Positions 17,848-26,180 of a stretch of 64,000 nucleotides of DNA are shown piece after piece. The stretch is from Microtetraspora sp. NBRC 13810 (GTDB taxonomy: Bacteria > Actinomycetota > Actinomycetes > Streptosporangiales > Streptosporangiaceae). The DNA is taken from assembly GCF_030268685.1 (NCBI RefSeq), contig NZ_BSRQ01000019.1, positions 62,001 to 126,000 on the forward strand, in the 5' to 3' direction. The notes under the pieces are model-generated. The model was not told the DNA's origin, made no database searches, and was given only the letters and a program-made list of their open reading frames with translations. Every line of letters begins with the position of its first letter. Position 1 is the first letter of the stretch. A program made the translations under genes and the position numbers.

Positions 17848-18705
17848 TCAGCGATGGACGCCGAGCAGGGTGTACGCGTGCTTGCGCGTTATCACGACGG
17901 CGGCCCCCAGGACGAAGAGCCCGCCCCATACGGGCAGGACGCCCGGTTCCAGTACGGAGGGGAGCCGGCTCAGGGCCAGGATCGGTGCGACGATCACGGC
18001 GGCCCACACCGTCACCAGTGCGACCGCGGCCCGGGTCATCCCGATCAGCCCGCCGAGCACCAGCGTGCCGGTGGTGAAGGCGAGGCAGGGCAGCAGCCAC
18101 TGCGCGGCCATCACCCCCGTCACCCACCCGGCGGCCAGCAGCACGGGGACCAGTACGGCGAGCATCGCGGCCGTCCGCCGCAGCACCAGCTCCAGCCCCG
18201 CCCTGGGAGTCCCGGCGACCAGTTCGTACGCCGGGTCGAGGCCGCGCGCCCAGGAGGCGGCGACCCCGAGCACGGGCAGCACCGGCGCCAGCACCAGCAC
18301 GGGGGCGACCCGGCCGCCACCGGCCATCTCGTGCGCCACTACGGCGAGCGGCGTCACGAGCGCGGTCATGACCAGCCACGACAGCATCGCGGGCGTCATC
18401 CAGGTGGCGAGCCTGCGTGCCCAGCGCGGCCGGCGCGGCGCGGGGACGATCGTGGCGGCCAGCGGTTCGAGCTCCGCCCACACGGCGTCGACCAGTGCGG
18501 CCACCGCCGGGGCCCGCTCCCCGACGACCGCGGCGAGGCGGGCACGGCACTCCGCGCACGACTCCAGGTGGGCTTCCACCGCCCACACCTCGTCACCCGC
18601 GAGCGCGCCGCCCGGCAATGCGCCCGCGGGCGCGCCGCCCGGCGGTGCGGCGGCGTCGTGCGCGTAGCGGGCGAGGAGCCGGGCCGAGGGGTGGGGGACG
18701 GTCAT
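17848..18705 (-). CDS. zf-HC2 membrane protein, probable anti-sigma factor
   Basis: The 285-residue product starts at an ATG overlapping the sigma-factor stop by 4 nt. The cytoplasmic N-terminus (about 120 residues) has the zf-HC2 zinc signature in the form EAHLESCAEC, the hallmark of ZAS-type anti-sigma factors. Six hydrophobic helices follow (for example LSWLVMTALVTPLAVVAHEM and MLAVLVPVLLAAGWVTGVM), more than the single span of classical anti-sigma factors. That resembles zf-HC2 proteins fused to an ABC-2-like membrane half. It probably holds the adjacent sigma factor at the membrane and may also form part of the exporter. Confidence 0.85.
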   Translation of the reverse strand: MTVPHPSARLLARYAHDAAAPPGGAPAGALPGGALAGDEVWAVEAHLESCAECRARLAAVVGERAPAVAALVDAVWAELEPLAATIVPAPRRPRWARRLATWMTPAMLSWLVMTALVTPLAVVAHEMAGGGRVAPVLVLAPVLPVLGVAASWARGLDPAYELVAGTPRAGLELVLRRTAAMLAVLVPVLLAAGWVTGVMAAQWLLPCLAFTTGTLVLGGLIGMTRAAVALVTVWAAVIVAPILALSRLPSVLEPGVLPVWGGLFVLGAAVVITRKHAYTLLGVHR

Positions 18706-19250
18706 GACAGCGCCTCCCGCATGGCGACGCGCGCCCGGCGGGCGCGGGTCTTGACGGTGCCCTCCGGCACCCCGAGCAGGGCCGAGGTCTCCCGGACGGA
18801 CAGCCCGTCGAGCACCATGGCCTGGAGCACCTGCCGCAGTTCGGGGGCGAGCCGCCGCAGGGCGTCCCCCACATCGCCGCCGACCGTGGCCGCCAGCGCC
18901 TCGTCCTCCGCGGCCGGGGCGACGGCCTCGGCGGCCACCGCCTCGGGCGGCTCGGCGTGGTGGGCCCGGCGGCGGAAGGCGTCGACGAGGCGGCGGGCCG
19001 CGATCGTCCACAGCCAGCCGACCGCCGTCCCGCCCACCGCCACCCCGGTGAACGCGCCCGCCGCCCGCCACACGGCCAGGTACGTCTCCTGCATGACCTC
19101 GGCGACGATCTGCTCGTCGGCGCACCGGCGGCGCAGCCGTACCGCCAGCCACGGGGCCGTACGCCGGTACAGCTCCTCGAAGGCGGCGCGGTCCCCCTTG
19201 GCGACGAGACGGACGAGATGCTCCTCATCCGCCTTCTGGCGTGATCTCAC
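18702..19250 (-). CDS. ECF-family RNA polymerase sigma factor, first of the exporter operon
   Basis: This 182-residue sigma factor has region 2 (FEELYRRTAPWLAVRLRRRC through DEQIVAEVMQETYLAVWR and GWLWTIAARRLVD) and region 4 (LRQVLQAMVLDGLSVRETSALLGVPEGTVKTRARRARV), joined by an acidic/Ala-rich linker. The predicted start is GTG at 19250. It is coupled to a zf-HC2 protein and followed by ABC genes, so it is likely to be activated by the signal the exporter deals with and to transcribe its own operon. Confidence 0.92.
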   Translation of the reverse strand: MRSRQKADEEHLVRLVAKGDRAAFEELYRRTAPWLAVRLRRRCADEQIVAEVMQETYLAVWRAAGAFTGVAVGGTAVGWLWTIAARRLVDAFRRRAHHAEPPEAVAAEAVAPAAEDEALAATVGGDVGDALRRLAPELRQVLQAMVLDGLSVRETSALLGVPEGTVKTRARRARVAMREALS

Positions 19251-19347
19251 ACTTCACAGACGCCGGAACGCCCCGGACGGTTTTGCGATCGGAGTGATCT
19301 ACGTCACAGTCGCCCGCCTTCCCGCGGGACGCCGATAACTCTGCGTA

Positions 19348-19383
19348 AAAACCTATTGACTGTGTAGGTTTTCCCGGTAGTTT
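19348..19383 (+). promoter_or_regulatory. Promoter with perfect 8-9-8 operator before the carbonic anhydrase
   Basis: AAAACCTA (19348-19355) and TAGGTTTT (19365-19372) form a perfect inverted repeat with a 9-nt spacer. The spacer starts with TTGACT (19356-19361), a good -35 box, and TAGTTT at 19378-19383 is a fitting -10 at 16-nt spacing. A regulator bound to the palindrome would cover the -35. The start codon is at 19417 with GAGGAGAG as RBS. This is unusually clear for such GC-rich DNA. Confidence 0.6.
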
Positions 19384-19416
19384 TCGCGGTAAGGCCCCCG
19401 CATCCGAGGAGAGTCG

Positions 19417-19911
19417 ATGAGCGTCACCGACGAGTTGGTCGCCAACGCCGAGCACTACGCGGCCGCCTTCCGCAAAGGGCATCTGCCCATGCCGCCGGCC
19501 AGGAGGCTGGCGGTGCTGGCGTGCATGGACGCGCGTCTCAACGTCTACGGGCTGCTCGGCCTGCAAGAGGGCGACGCCCACGTCATCCGCAACGCCGGCG
19601 GGGTGGTGACCGCCGACGAGCGCCGGAGCCTGGCCATCAGCCAGCGCCTGCTCGGCACCCGCGAGATCATGCTGATCCACCACACCGACTGCGGCATGCT
19701 GACCTTCACCGACGACGCGTTCAAGTCGGAGATCGAGGCCGAGGTCGGCATCAAGCCCGACTGGGCCGCCGAGGCGTTCCCCGACGTCGACGCGGACGTG
19801 ATCCAGTCCGTCAACCGGATCAGGTCCGACCCGTTCATCCCGCACACCGACCAGGTCCGCGGCTTCGTCTACGAGGTCGAGACCGGCCGGCTGCGCGAGG
19901 TCAAGGCGTGA
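19417..19911 (+). CDS. Small beta-class carbonic anhydrase
   Basis: This 164-residue enzyme converts CO2 and water to bicarbonate. The zinc ligands and catalytic dyad are visible in the class-typical places: CMDAR (Cys, then Asp-Arg) near residue 36 and HTDCGM (His and Cys) near residue 90, with HVIRNAGGVVTADERRSL between them. The length matches the short beta-CA type known from mycobacteria (about 163 residues). It is a single gene with its own promoter and terminator. Confidence 0.93.
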   Translation: MSVTDELVANAEHYAAAFRKGHLPMPPARRLAVLACMDARLNVYGLLGLQEGDAHVIRNAGGVVTADERRSLAISQRLLGTREIMLIHHTDCGMLTFTDDAFKSEIEAEVGIKPDWAAEAFPDVDADVIQSVNRIRSDPFIPHTDQVRGFVYEVETGRLREVKA

Positions 19912-19915
19912 AGGC

Positions 19916-19950
19916 CGCCGCCGCCCGGCCTCTCCCGCCGGGCGGCGGCG
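19916..19950. terminator. Strong convergent terminator hairpin
   Basis: A perfect 14-bp stem, CGCCGCCGCCCGGC at 19916-19929 with its complement at 19937-19950, closes a 7-nt loop between the carbonic anhydrase and the convergent anti-sigma-like gene. It should end both transcripts. Confidence 0.7.
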
Positions 19951-19955
19951 TCCCC

Positions 19956-20603
19956 TCAGCTCCCGGCGGGCGGGTACGCCTCGGGGTTCTCCACCGGGTC
20001 CGGCATGTCATCCGCCCCGGGAGCGTCCACCGGGACACACGGGCTGACCGGCCCGTCGGCGAGGTACGCGGTCATCATCCACACGGCTCTCGGCTTCTCC
20101 GGGTCTTCGGGCTCCATGTTCTCCCTGATGTCCATCACCAGGGTCTCCCCGCGCTTGATGTGCCGGGGGAAGATGCCGATCCCGCCGGTGCCCGCGACCG
20201 GGTGCGCCGCCTGGAAGTCGGGTGACCTCTCGCCCGGCTCGGCGGGCTCCCACGACTCGTACGCCCGGTTGGCGCGGCGCGCCGGTGAGCACTGCTGGCT
20301 CAGTTCCAGGTAGGCGATGTCGGCGGTGACGCCGAGCGCCGCGAGGTCCCGTTCCACCAGGTCGGGGTCCCGGAAATCGTGGATCTTCAGGATGATCGAG
20401 CCGTCCGGCCGCGTGGTGAGCGCGTACGCGGCCGTCTCCGTGCCGGTGACCAGCGGGATCATCACCGCCGCCGCGGCCGCGGCCCCCACGGCCACCGCGG
20501 CGGCGAGCATCCGGCGCGGCGTGAACCGGCGGGCGCGCCCCTGTGCCGCCTGCCGGGCGACCTCGGACTTCAGCTCCATGAGCAGTCTCTCCTCGAAGTT
20601 CAT
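19956..20603 (-). CDS. Membrane partner (anti-sigma-like) of an ECF sigma factor, paralogue A
   Basis: The ATG at 20603 overlaps the sigma-factor stop by 4 nt and gives 215 residues. A basic cytoplasmic head of about 28 residues, MNFEERLLMELKSEVARQ onward, leads into a single membrane helix (MLAAAVAVGAAAAAAVMIPLV) and an external domain of about 165 residues with three Cys. The external domain is clearly related to the product at 23487-24128: both share AYA.T..DG.I, DPD..E..L.ALG and a CSP motif, and both end in PPAGS. Position and topology suggest control of the adjacent sigma factor. The zf-HC2 zinc motif is absent. Confidence 0.8.
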   Translation of the reverse strand: MNFEERLLMELKSEVARQAAQGRARRFTPRRMLAAAVAVGAAAAAAVMIPLVTGTETAAYALTTRPDGSIILKIHDFRDPDLVERDLAALGVTADIAYLELSQQCSPARRANRAYESWEPAEPGERSPDFQAAHPVAGTGGIGIFPRHIKRGETLVMDIRENMEPEDPEKPRAVWMMTAYLADGPVSPCVPVDAPGADDMPDPVENPEAYPPAGS

Positions 20604-21160
20604 GCGAGTCCTTCCATGACCACGGGCGGGATCACGTGCCGGAGCGTCCGCCGGGCGCGGTGCAGCCGCACCCGGGCCGTCCCCTGCCTGATGCCGAGGA
20701 CCGCGGCGGCCTCGGGGACGGTGAGCTGGTCGATCGCGACGAGTTCCAGCACCGCGCGCTCGCCCTCGGGCAGTTCGGCGAGCGCGGCGAACGCCCGGCG
20801 GGCCGGCGCCTCCGCGTCGATCCGGTCCACCATCCGGGAGACGTCGTCGGGATCCATCAGCCGCCGGCCGACGATCCTGCCGGTCGCGCGGGCCTCGCGG
20901 TAAGCCCGGCGCCGTTCGGCCGACAGGGTGTTGCGCGCGACGCCGTACAACCAGCCGATCTCGCTGCCCGCCGCCGCCCGGTAGGTGTGAGCCGAGTCGA
21001 GCGCGGCGAGGAAGACCTCGGCGGTCAGGTCGGCGGCCAGATGCGGATCGTCCACCCGCCTGGCCACGAACCTGGTGACCGCGTCGATGTGCCGCCGGTA
21101 GAAGGCTTCCAAAGCCGCGGGGTCCTCGGCGATGGCCAACCCCGCCTGTCTCAAGCGCAC
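20600..21160 (-). CDS. ECF-family sigma factor, paralogous pair A
   Basis: The 186-residue product starts with GTG and has region 2 (FYRRHIDAVTRFVARRVDDPHLAADLTAEVFLAAL, then GWLYGVARNTLSAERRR) and region 4 (PEGERAVLELVAIDQLTVPEAAAVLGIRQGTARVRLHRARR). The HLAADLTAEVF form of region 2.2 is common among actinomycete ECF factors. The gene is coupled to a membrane partner and points away from bioA. Confidence 0.92.
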   Translation of the reverse strand: MRLRQAGLAIAEDPAALEAFYRRHIDAVTRFVARRVDDPHLAADLTAEVFLAALDSAHTYRAAAGSEIGWLYGVARNTLSAERRRAYREARATGRIVGRRLMDPDDVSRMVDRIDAEAPARRAFAALAELPEGERAVLELVAIDQLTVPEAAAVLGIRQGTARVRLHRARRTLRHVIPPVVMEGLA

Positions 21161-21299
21161 CGGCAGCGCCCCTTTCGTGTTCCGCCCATGACCTCACTTG
21201 GACGAACCCCCACGAAACGTTACAAGACAATGATCCGGCCACGTTGTTGTAGGACGCGGTGTTTGCCCCGGCCCGGCGGGGTCGGCGAAGGTCTGAAGC

Positions 21300-22580
21300 A
21301 TGACACCGCCGAAAGAGCTGCTCGAACTCGACCGCGCCCACGTGTGGCACCCCTACAGCCCGATGCCGGGCACCGGCACCCCCCTGCTGATCGAGTCGGC
21401 AGCCGGGGTCAGGATGCGGCTGGCGGAGCCGGTGGACGGGGTCAGCGAGCTGGTGGACGGCATGTCGTCCTGGTGGACGGCCATCCACGGGTACGCCCAC
21501 CCGGTGATCGACGAGGCGATCCGGCGGCAGCTCGGCCGGATGGGGCACGTCATGTTCGGCGGCCTCACCCACGAGCCCGCCATCCGGCTCGCGACCACGC
21601 TCGTGGAGATCACCCCCGGGCCGCTGCGGCACGTGTTCCTGGCGGACTCCGGGTCGGTGTCGGTCGAGGTCGCGATCAAGATGTGCCTCCAGTACTGGCG
21701 TTCGCGGGGGCTGGGCGGGAAGCGGCGGCTGATGACCTGGCGCGGCGGCTACCACGGCGACACGTGGCACCCGATGTCGGTGTGCGACCCGGAGGGCGGC
21801 ATGCACCACATCTGGGGCGACGCGCTGGCCCGCCAGGTCTTCGCCGACGCGCCCCCCGCCGGCTTCGACCCCGGATACGTGGACCACCTGGACCGCCTGC
21901 TGGAACGGCACGCCGCCGAGCTGGCCGCCGTGATCGTCGAGCCGGTCGTGCAGAACGCGGGCGGCATGCGCTTCCATTCGCCGCGATACCTGCGCGCCCT
22001 GCGCGAGCTCACCGAACGGCACGGCGTGCTGCTGATCTTCGACGAGATCGCCACCGGCTTCGGCCGCACCGGCGAGCTGTTCGCCGCCGACCACGCCGGG
22101 GTCAGCCCGGACGTGATGTGCGTGGGCAAGGCGCTGACCGGCGGCTACCTGACCATGGCGGCGACGCTGTGCACCGAGGAGGTCGCGGCCGGCATCTCCA
22201 CCGGCGACACCCCGGTGCTCGCGCACGGCCCCACGTTCATGGGCAACCCGCTCGCCGCCGCCGCCGCGAACGCGTCCCTGGCGCTGCTCCTCGAAGGGGA
22301 CTGGCGCGGGCAGGTCAAACGCGTCGAAGCCGGGCTGCGGGCGGGCCTCGAACCGGCCCGCGACCTGCCGGGCGTCGCGGACGTCCGGGTCATGGGCGCG
22401 ATCGGCGTCATCCAGCTCGACCACCCGGTCGACGTCGCCGCCGCCACCCGCGAGGCCGTACGGCACGGCGTGTGGCTGCGCCCGTTCCGCGACCTGATCT
22501 ACACGATGCCGCCCTACGTCACCGGCGACGAGGACCTCGCGCTGATCACCGCCGCCGCCGTCGCCGCCGTCACGGCCTGA
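21300..22580 (+). CDS. bioA: Adenosylmethionine-8-amino-7-oxononanoate aminotransferase
   Basis: This 426-residue class-III PLP aminotransferase makes 7,8-diaminopelargonate with S-adenosylmethionine as amino donor in biotin synthesis. The BioA hallmarks are HVWHPYSPM at the N-terminus, [57 protein letters not shown] and the PLP lysine in VGKALTGGY. Length equals the family norm. No bioF, bioD or bioB lies nearby, so the pathway must be completed elsewhere. It is flanked by two sigma/anti-sigma pairs and a broken chrB. I see no confident biotin operator upstream. Confidence 0.95.
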   Translation: MTPPKELLELDRAHVWHPYSPMPGTGTPLLIESAAGVRMRLAEPVDGVSELVDGMSSWWTAIHGYAHPVIDEAIRRQLGRMGHVMFGGLTHEPAIRLATTLVEITPGPLRHVFLADSGSVSVEVAIKMCLQYWRSRGLGGKRRLMTWRGGYHGDTWHPMSVCDPEGGMHHIWGDALARQVFADAPPAGFDPGYVDHLDRLLERHAAELAAVIVEPVVQNAGGMRFHSPRYLRALRELTERHGVLLIFDEIATGFGRTGELFAADHAGVSPDVMCVGKALTGGYLTMAATLCTEEVAAGISTGDTPVLAHGPTFMGNPLAAAAANASLALLLEGDWRGQVKRVEAGLRAGLEPARDLPGVADVRVMGAIGVIQLDHPVDVAAATREAVRHGVWLRPFRDLIYTMPPYVTGDEDLALITAAAVAAVTA

Positions 22581-22646
22581 CCTGCCGCGTCCGGCGTTCC
22601 CGCCAGTAGGGTTGGGGGGCGCGGTTTCGAGGATCGAGGAGGCCGG

Positions 22647-22791
22647 GTGAGCGCAGCGTTACGCGGGACGCCCGAGAAGGCGGCCGCTCCGGTGAGCGGT
22701 CCGGTGGACGGCCCGGCCCCCCGGTCCGCCGCCTTCGTGGCTGCTGCTGATCTACAAGGTGCCCTCCGAACCCTCGCGGATCCGGAGATGA
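22647..22791 (+). pseudogene. Remnant of the 5' end of a chromate-resistance chrB gene
   Basis: A GTG at 22647 with GAGGAGG upstream opens a frame beginning SAALRGTPEK. In the next frame, 22738-22788 encodes WLLLIYKVPSEPSRIR followed at once by TGA. WxLLIYKVPxEPS is the N-terminal signature of ChrB regulators of chromate resistance, which are normally about 300 residues. So only the first 40-50 codons remain, with one frameshift and loss of everything downstream; no chrA transporter is present. The match rests on my recognition of the motif. Confidence 0.55.
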
Positions 22792-22875
22792 CGGCCAGAC
22801 GTGCCAGGCGCATAAGCGGACGGTACCGGCATCTTTCACCGGGAACCGGGTGCGAGCCGCGGACAGTCCTTATAT

Positions 22876-23490
22876 GTGGACATGTCGTTACGCGCCCGGA
22901 TACGTGATGGGGACGCTGAGGCGTTCGAGCGGCTCTTCGATGACTTCGGCCGAGCGGTGTACGGCCACGCCTTCCGGCTGACCGGTGACTGGTCGGCCGC
23001 CGAGGACGTGATGGCCCTCACCTTCCTGGAAGCCTGGCGGCTGCGCCGGCGGATCGACGCCGAGGGCGGCTCGCTGCGCCCGTGGCTGCTGGGCATCGCC
23101 ACCAACGTCGCGCGCAACACCCGGCGGGCCGCGCGCCGGCACGACGACGCCCTGGCCAGGCTGCCGCGGCCCGCGCCGGTCGCCGACTTCGCCGAGGAGG
23201 TGGCCGGCCGGGTGGACGACGCCAGGACGCTGGCCGCCGTCCGGCGGGCGTACGGGTCGCTGCGCCGGGCCGAGCAGGAGGTCTTCGCGCTGGTCGTGTG
23301 GTCCGGGCTCGGCTACGCGGAGGCCGCCGTGGCGCTGGGCGTGTCGGTGGGCACGATCCGCTCCCGGCTGTCCCGGGCGCGGCGGAGGCTGGCGCTTTTC
23401 GCGGCCGAACGGGAACCGCTGCCGCCGCCGCGACAGGAAAGAGGTGACCGCGGTACCGCGGTCCGGATCGTGAGGGAGGAATACCGATGA
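22876..23490 (+). CDS. ECF-family sigma factor, paralogous pair B
   Basis: The 204-residue sigma factor starts at GTG 22876 or ATG 22882. Region 2 (FERLFDDFGRAVYGHAFRLTGDWSAAEDVMALTFLEAWR) and region 4 (EQEVFALVVWSGLGYAEAAVALGVSVGTIRSRLSRARRRL) are intact. GGGAACC at about 22841 could be the -35 of an ECF-type promoter. The gene overlaps its membrane partner by 4 nt and mirrors the pair on the other side of bioA. Its sequence is not a recent copy of pair A. Confidence 0.92.
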   Translation: MDMSLRARIRDGDAEAFERLFDDFGRAVYGHAFRLTGDWSAAEDVMALTFLEAWRLRRRIDAEGGSLRPWLLGIATNVARNTRRAARRHDDALARLPRPAPVADFAEEVAGRVDDARTLAAVRRAYGSLRRAEQEVFALVVWSGLGYAEAAVALGVSVGTIRSRLSRARRRLALFAAEREPLPPPRQERGDRGTAVRIVREEYR

Positions 23491-24128
23491 ATCCAGGCGA
23501 GCGAGAAGAACTGGCCCGGCTGCTGCCGTACCGGGCGGACCCCGAACTCCCCCGCGACCGGCACCGGACACTCAAGGAGTTCGTGATGACCGAGATCCAC
23601 CGCGACCCCCGGCCCGCCGCGCCGAGGCGCCGGTTCCCCCGCCTCGCCCTGCTGGCCCCCGCGCTGGCCGCCGCCGGCCTCGCGGTCGCCGCCCCCATGC
23701 TCCTCGGCGGCGCCGAACCGGCCTACGCCGTCACCAAGGAGGACGACGGCACCATCTTCGTCACCATCAACGAGGCCAAGGACCCCGACGGCCTGGAGGC
23801 GGAGCTGCGCGCCCTGGGGCTCAACGCGGTGGTGGACTACGTGCCCATGGGCAAGAAGTGCAGCCCGCAGCCGCGCAGTGAGCGCTTCCTCACCAAGGAG
23901 GAGGCCCCGCTGACCGTCTTCCCGGCGCCGAAGGGCCAGGAGACGGGGTTCACCCTCGACCCCGGCGTGGTCAAGGCCGGGCAGACGGCGGTGCTGGAGT
24001 TCAGCGTGTCCGAGCAAACCGGAGGGGTGATCGCCGCCATCTGGGCCCGGGTGTCCGACGGCCCGGTGGCCGAGTGCCACCTGGCCGACAGCACCGAAGC
24101 GCCCCTCGGCCCGCCCGCCGGTTCCTGA
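23487..24128 (+). CDS. Membrane partner (anti-sigma-like) of an ECF sigma factor, paralogue B
   Basis: This 213-residue product starts in an ATGA overlap with its sigma gene. A cytoplasmic head of about 50 residues is followed by one membrane helix (LALLAPALAAAGLAVAAPMLL) and an outside domain. That domain shares AYAVTKEDDGTIFVTI, DPDGLEAELRALG, the CSP motif and the C-terminal PPAGS with the protein at 19956-20603. Such sigma-linked bitopic proteins usually tether or sense for the sigma factor. Anti-sigma activity is inferred from linkage and topology, not from a known domain. Confidence 0.8.
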   Translation: MNPGEREELARLLPYRADPELPRDRHRTLKEFVMTEIHRDPRPAAPRRRFPRLALLAPALAAAGLAVAAPMLLGGAEPAYAVTKEDDGTIFVTINEAKDPDGLEAELRALGLNAVVDYVPMGKKCSPQPRSERFLTKEEAPLTVFPAPKGQETGFTLDPGVVKAGQTAVLEFSVSEQTGGVIAAIWARVSDGPVAECHLADSTEAPLGPPAGS

Positions 24129-24140
24129 CCGGAGCGCCGG

Positions 24141-25325
24141 TCAAAGGGTGGTGAAGGTCAGACCGGCGCGGGTGAGGCGGGCGGTGAGCGGGCCGGCCAT
24201 GGCGGTGGCGGGGGTGAGCTGGCCGGCGAGCGGCGGGAGGTCGTCGAAGGCGAGGCTCAGCGCCGACTCGGCGAGGATCTTGGCCGCCTCCTCGTAGCCG
24301 GGGTCACCGCCGGCGACCCGGGTCACCACCCGCTCGCCGCCGCCCTCGCCCACGAAGGTGAGCTGGAACCAACTCCGCGCCCGCCGTTCCGGAGAGGGAC
24401 CCTGCCCGGATCGGAAGCGGTCCAGCATGAGGTCACGGACCACGGGGATCTGGGCCAGCGCCGCGACCGAGGCGGCGCCGGTGACCGCCGCGACCGCCGC
24501 CGGGAGGTTCGGCACCACCAGGTGGTGCCGGTAGACGAAGTCGGGGCCGTACCTGCCGAGCGCGCGCGCCGTGCGCGCGATGATCTCCACGTCGGGGGCC
24601 GGGTACGGCAGCGCCCAGCCGTGCGCCGGGCGCCGCCCTCCGGGGGGCCGCCGCACGCCCACGAGGCGGAGCGGACCGGGACCGGAGCGGACGGACCTGT
24701 CCTTGAGGGGCGGTTCGTTGCGGCGGCGCTCGGCCGCGGCGGCGGCCATCTGGCGGGTCCGCGAGACGGCGGTGACCAGCGACCGCATGGTCCCGCCGGA
24801 CGGCCGCCCGCTGACCCGGGCGAACCCGCTCACCCGCAACGGCACCCCTTCGGGCAGCAGGTGGACGGTCCGGTGGACGCCGAGGTCGTAGGGCGCCGAG
24901 TCGAACCCGCAGGCGTGCACCAGCTTGGCTCCGGTGCGCACCGCCTGATCGTGGTGACGCAGGTAGACCCGGTCCACGAACTCGATCTCACCGGCCAGGT
25001 CGGCGTAGTGCGTCCCGGCCTCCGCGCAGGCGGCGACCAGGGGTTCACCGTGGGTGAGGTAGGGGCCGACGGTGGTGGCGACGACGCGGGCGGCGCGCGC
25101 GACGGCGGCCAGCGAGGCGGGGTCGCGGGCGTCGCCGTGCAGCAGCGCCGGCTCCGGCGTCCCCAGCCCACGCCGCACGGCCGCCAGCTTCACCATGTCC
25201 CGCCCGGCCAGCGCCCACCGCAGGCCCGTCTCGCGGTACGTCCGGGCGAGGTAGGCGGCGGTCAGGGAGCCGGTGAAGCCGGTGGCGCCGAACAGGACGA
25301 GGTCGTACGGGCGGTCGTGCGGCAT
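24141..25325 (-). CDS. Saccharopine dehydrogenase-like NAD(P)-binding oxidoreductase
   Basis: This 394-residue protein has the N-terminal Rossmann motif LVLFGATGFTGSLTAAYLA and the block GPYLTHGEPLVAACAEAGTHYADLAGE, both typical of the saccharopine dehydrogenase-like group. A further block HACGFDSAPYDLGVH follows. Actinobacterial members include trans-acting enoyl reductases of lipid synthesis (Rv2449c-like), and this length and motif set fit that subgroup better than true lysine metabolism. The substrate remains open. The gene stands alone; its stop is 13 bp from the convergent sigma-partner gene. Confidence 0.85.
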   Translation of the reverse strand: MPHDRPYDLVLFGATGFTGSLTAAYLARTYRETGLRWALAGRDMVKLAAVRRGLGTPEPALLHGDARDPASLAAVARAARVVATTVGPYLTHGEPLVAACAEAGTHYADLAGEIEFVDRVYLRHHDQAVRTGAKLVHACGFDSAPYDLGVHRTVHLLPEGVPLRVSGFARVSGRPSGGTMRSLVTAVSRTRQMAAAAAERRRNEPPLKDRSVRSGPGPLRLVGVRRPPGGRRPAHGWALPYPAPDVEIIARTARALGRYGPDFVYRHHLVVPNLPAAVAAVTGAASVAALAQIPVVRDLMLDRFRSGQGPSPERRARSWFQLTFVGEGGGERVVTRVAGGDPGYEEAAKILAESALSLAFDDLPPLAGQLTPATAMAGPLTARLTRAGLTFTTL

Positions 25326-25380
25326 GCGCTCCTCCGGGCCGCGCGGGTGGCCGTCCGGCCCCGCGCGGGTAAGTGCTCGG

Positions 25381-25989
25381 TCACGCTCTACCTTCCCGCG
25401 GGGGCAGGTGCGTATCGAGCCAGTCGAGCTCGGCCAGCAGCCGATCGGGCGGACCGGCCAGCGACGGGTCCCCGAGGGCGAGGTCGAGCGCGTCGCGGGT
25501 GGCCTGGTAGCGGGTGGCGGCCAGCAGCCGGGTGCGGGTCACCGGGTCGTGCGCCGCTCCGGCGTCCACCACCGTGGACCGGGCGGAACCGGCCAGCCGG
25601 GCGGCGAGCAGGTGGATGTGCCGGAACCTGCGGCGGCGGCCGTGCGAGATGATCCAGGACGCGCCGCGCAGGACCGGATAAGGACGGATGGCGGCCTGCC
25701 GGGTCACGGAGACGAACGCGCGCGGCAGCCGGGCGCCGTCGGCGCGGCGGCGGCACTCCGCCTCCAGGGCGCCGAGCCGGTCCACCCTGGCCCGCAGCCG
25801 GACCAGCAGCAGCCGGGAGTACATCTCCTCGATCTCCTGACGGCGGCTGATCACCCTGGGCTCCCAGGAGGTGCCGCGCTCCAGCATGATGTCGCCGGTG
25901 GCGTCGAACACCATCTCGTGGGCGTGCGCGCTACAGGCATAGGACAGGGCGAGCGCTACGTCTCGGCCCCGCGCTGTGGTGTCTTTCAT
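25381..25989 (-). CDS. Unknown protein of about 202 residues
   Basis: The most natural start is the ATG at 25989 (MKDTTARGRD); starts farther upstream would add an Arg-rich leader. The middle has charged helices (RRQEIEEMYSRLLLVRLRARVDRLGALEAECRRRADG) that could form a coiled coil, and the C-terminal half is Arg/Ala-rich. I recognise no family. Third-codon GC bias supports coding. It is 55 bp from the saccharopine dehydrogenase-like gene and reads in the same direction. Confidence 0.6.
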   Translation of the reverse strand: MKDTTARGRDVALALSYACSAHAHEMVFDATGDIMLERGTSWEPRVISRRQEIEEMYSRLLLVRLRARVDRLGALEAECRRRADGARLPRAFVSVTRQAAIRPYPVLRGASWIISHGRRRRFRHIHLLAARLAGSARSTVVDAGAAHDPVTRTRLLAATRYQATRDALDLALGDPSLAGPPDRLLAELDWLDTHLPPREGRA

Positions 25990-26180
25990 GGTGCGGGCCG
26001 GTTGGTGCGGAAGTGGTACATGGCCCTCCTGAGGGACGCTGCTGCGTGGATGGCCGTCGCGGCTGGGGTGGCCGCCTACCTTCAAGTATCTCAGGTAGCG
26101 GACTTTCATGCAGGTACCGCCCACCCAAAAGGGTACGAATCACACGGTAATCTGGGGTGTCATCACATGATGGATAATCC

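Noticed and set aside
21218-21251. Imperfect inverted repeat (ACGTTACAAGACAA ... ACGTTGTTGTA) before bioA as a biotin operator
   Set aside because: The arms match poorly and do not resemble a biotin-repressor site I can state with confidence. It could equally be part of the divergent sigma promoter.
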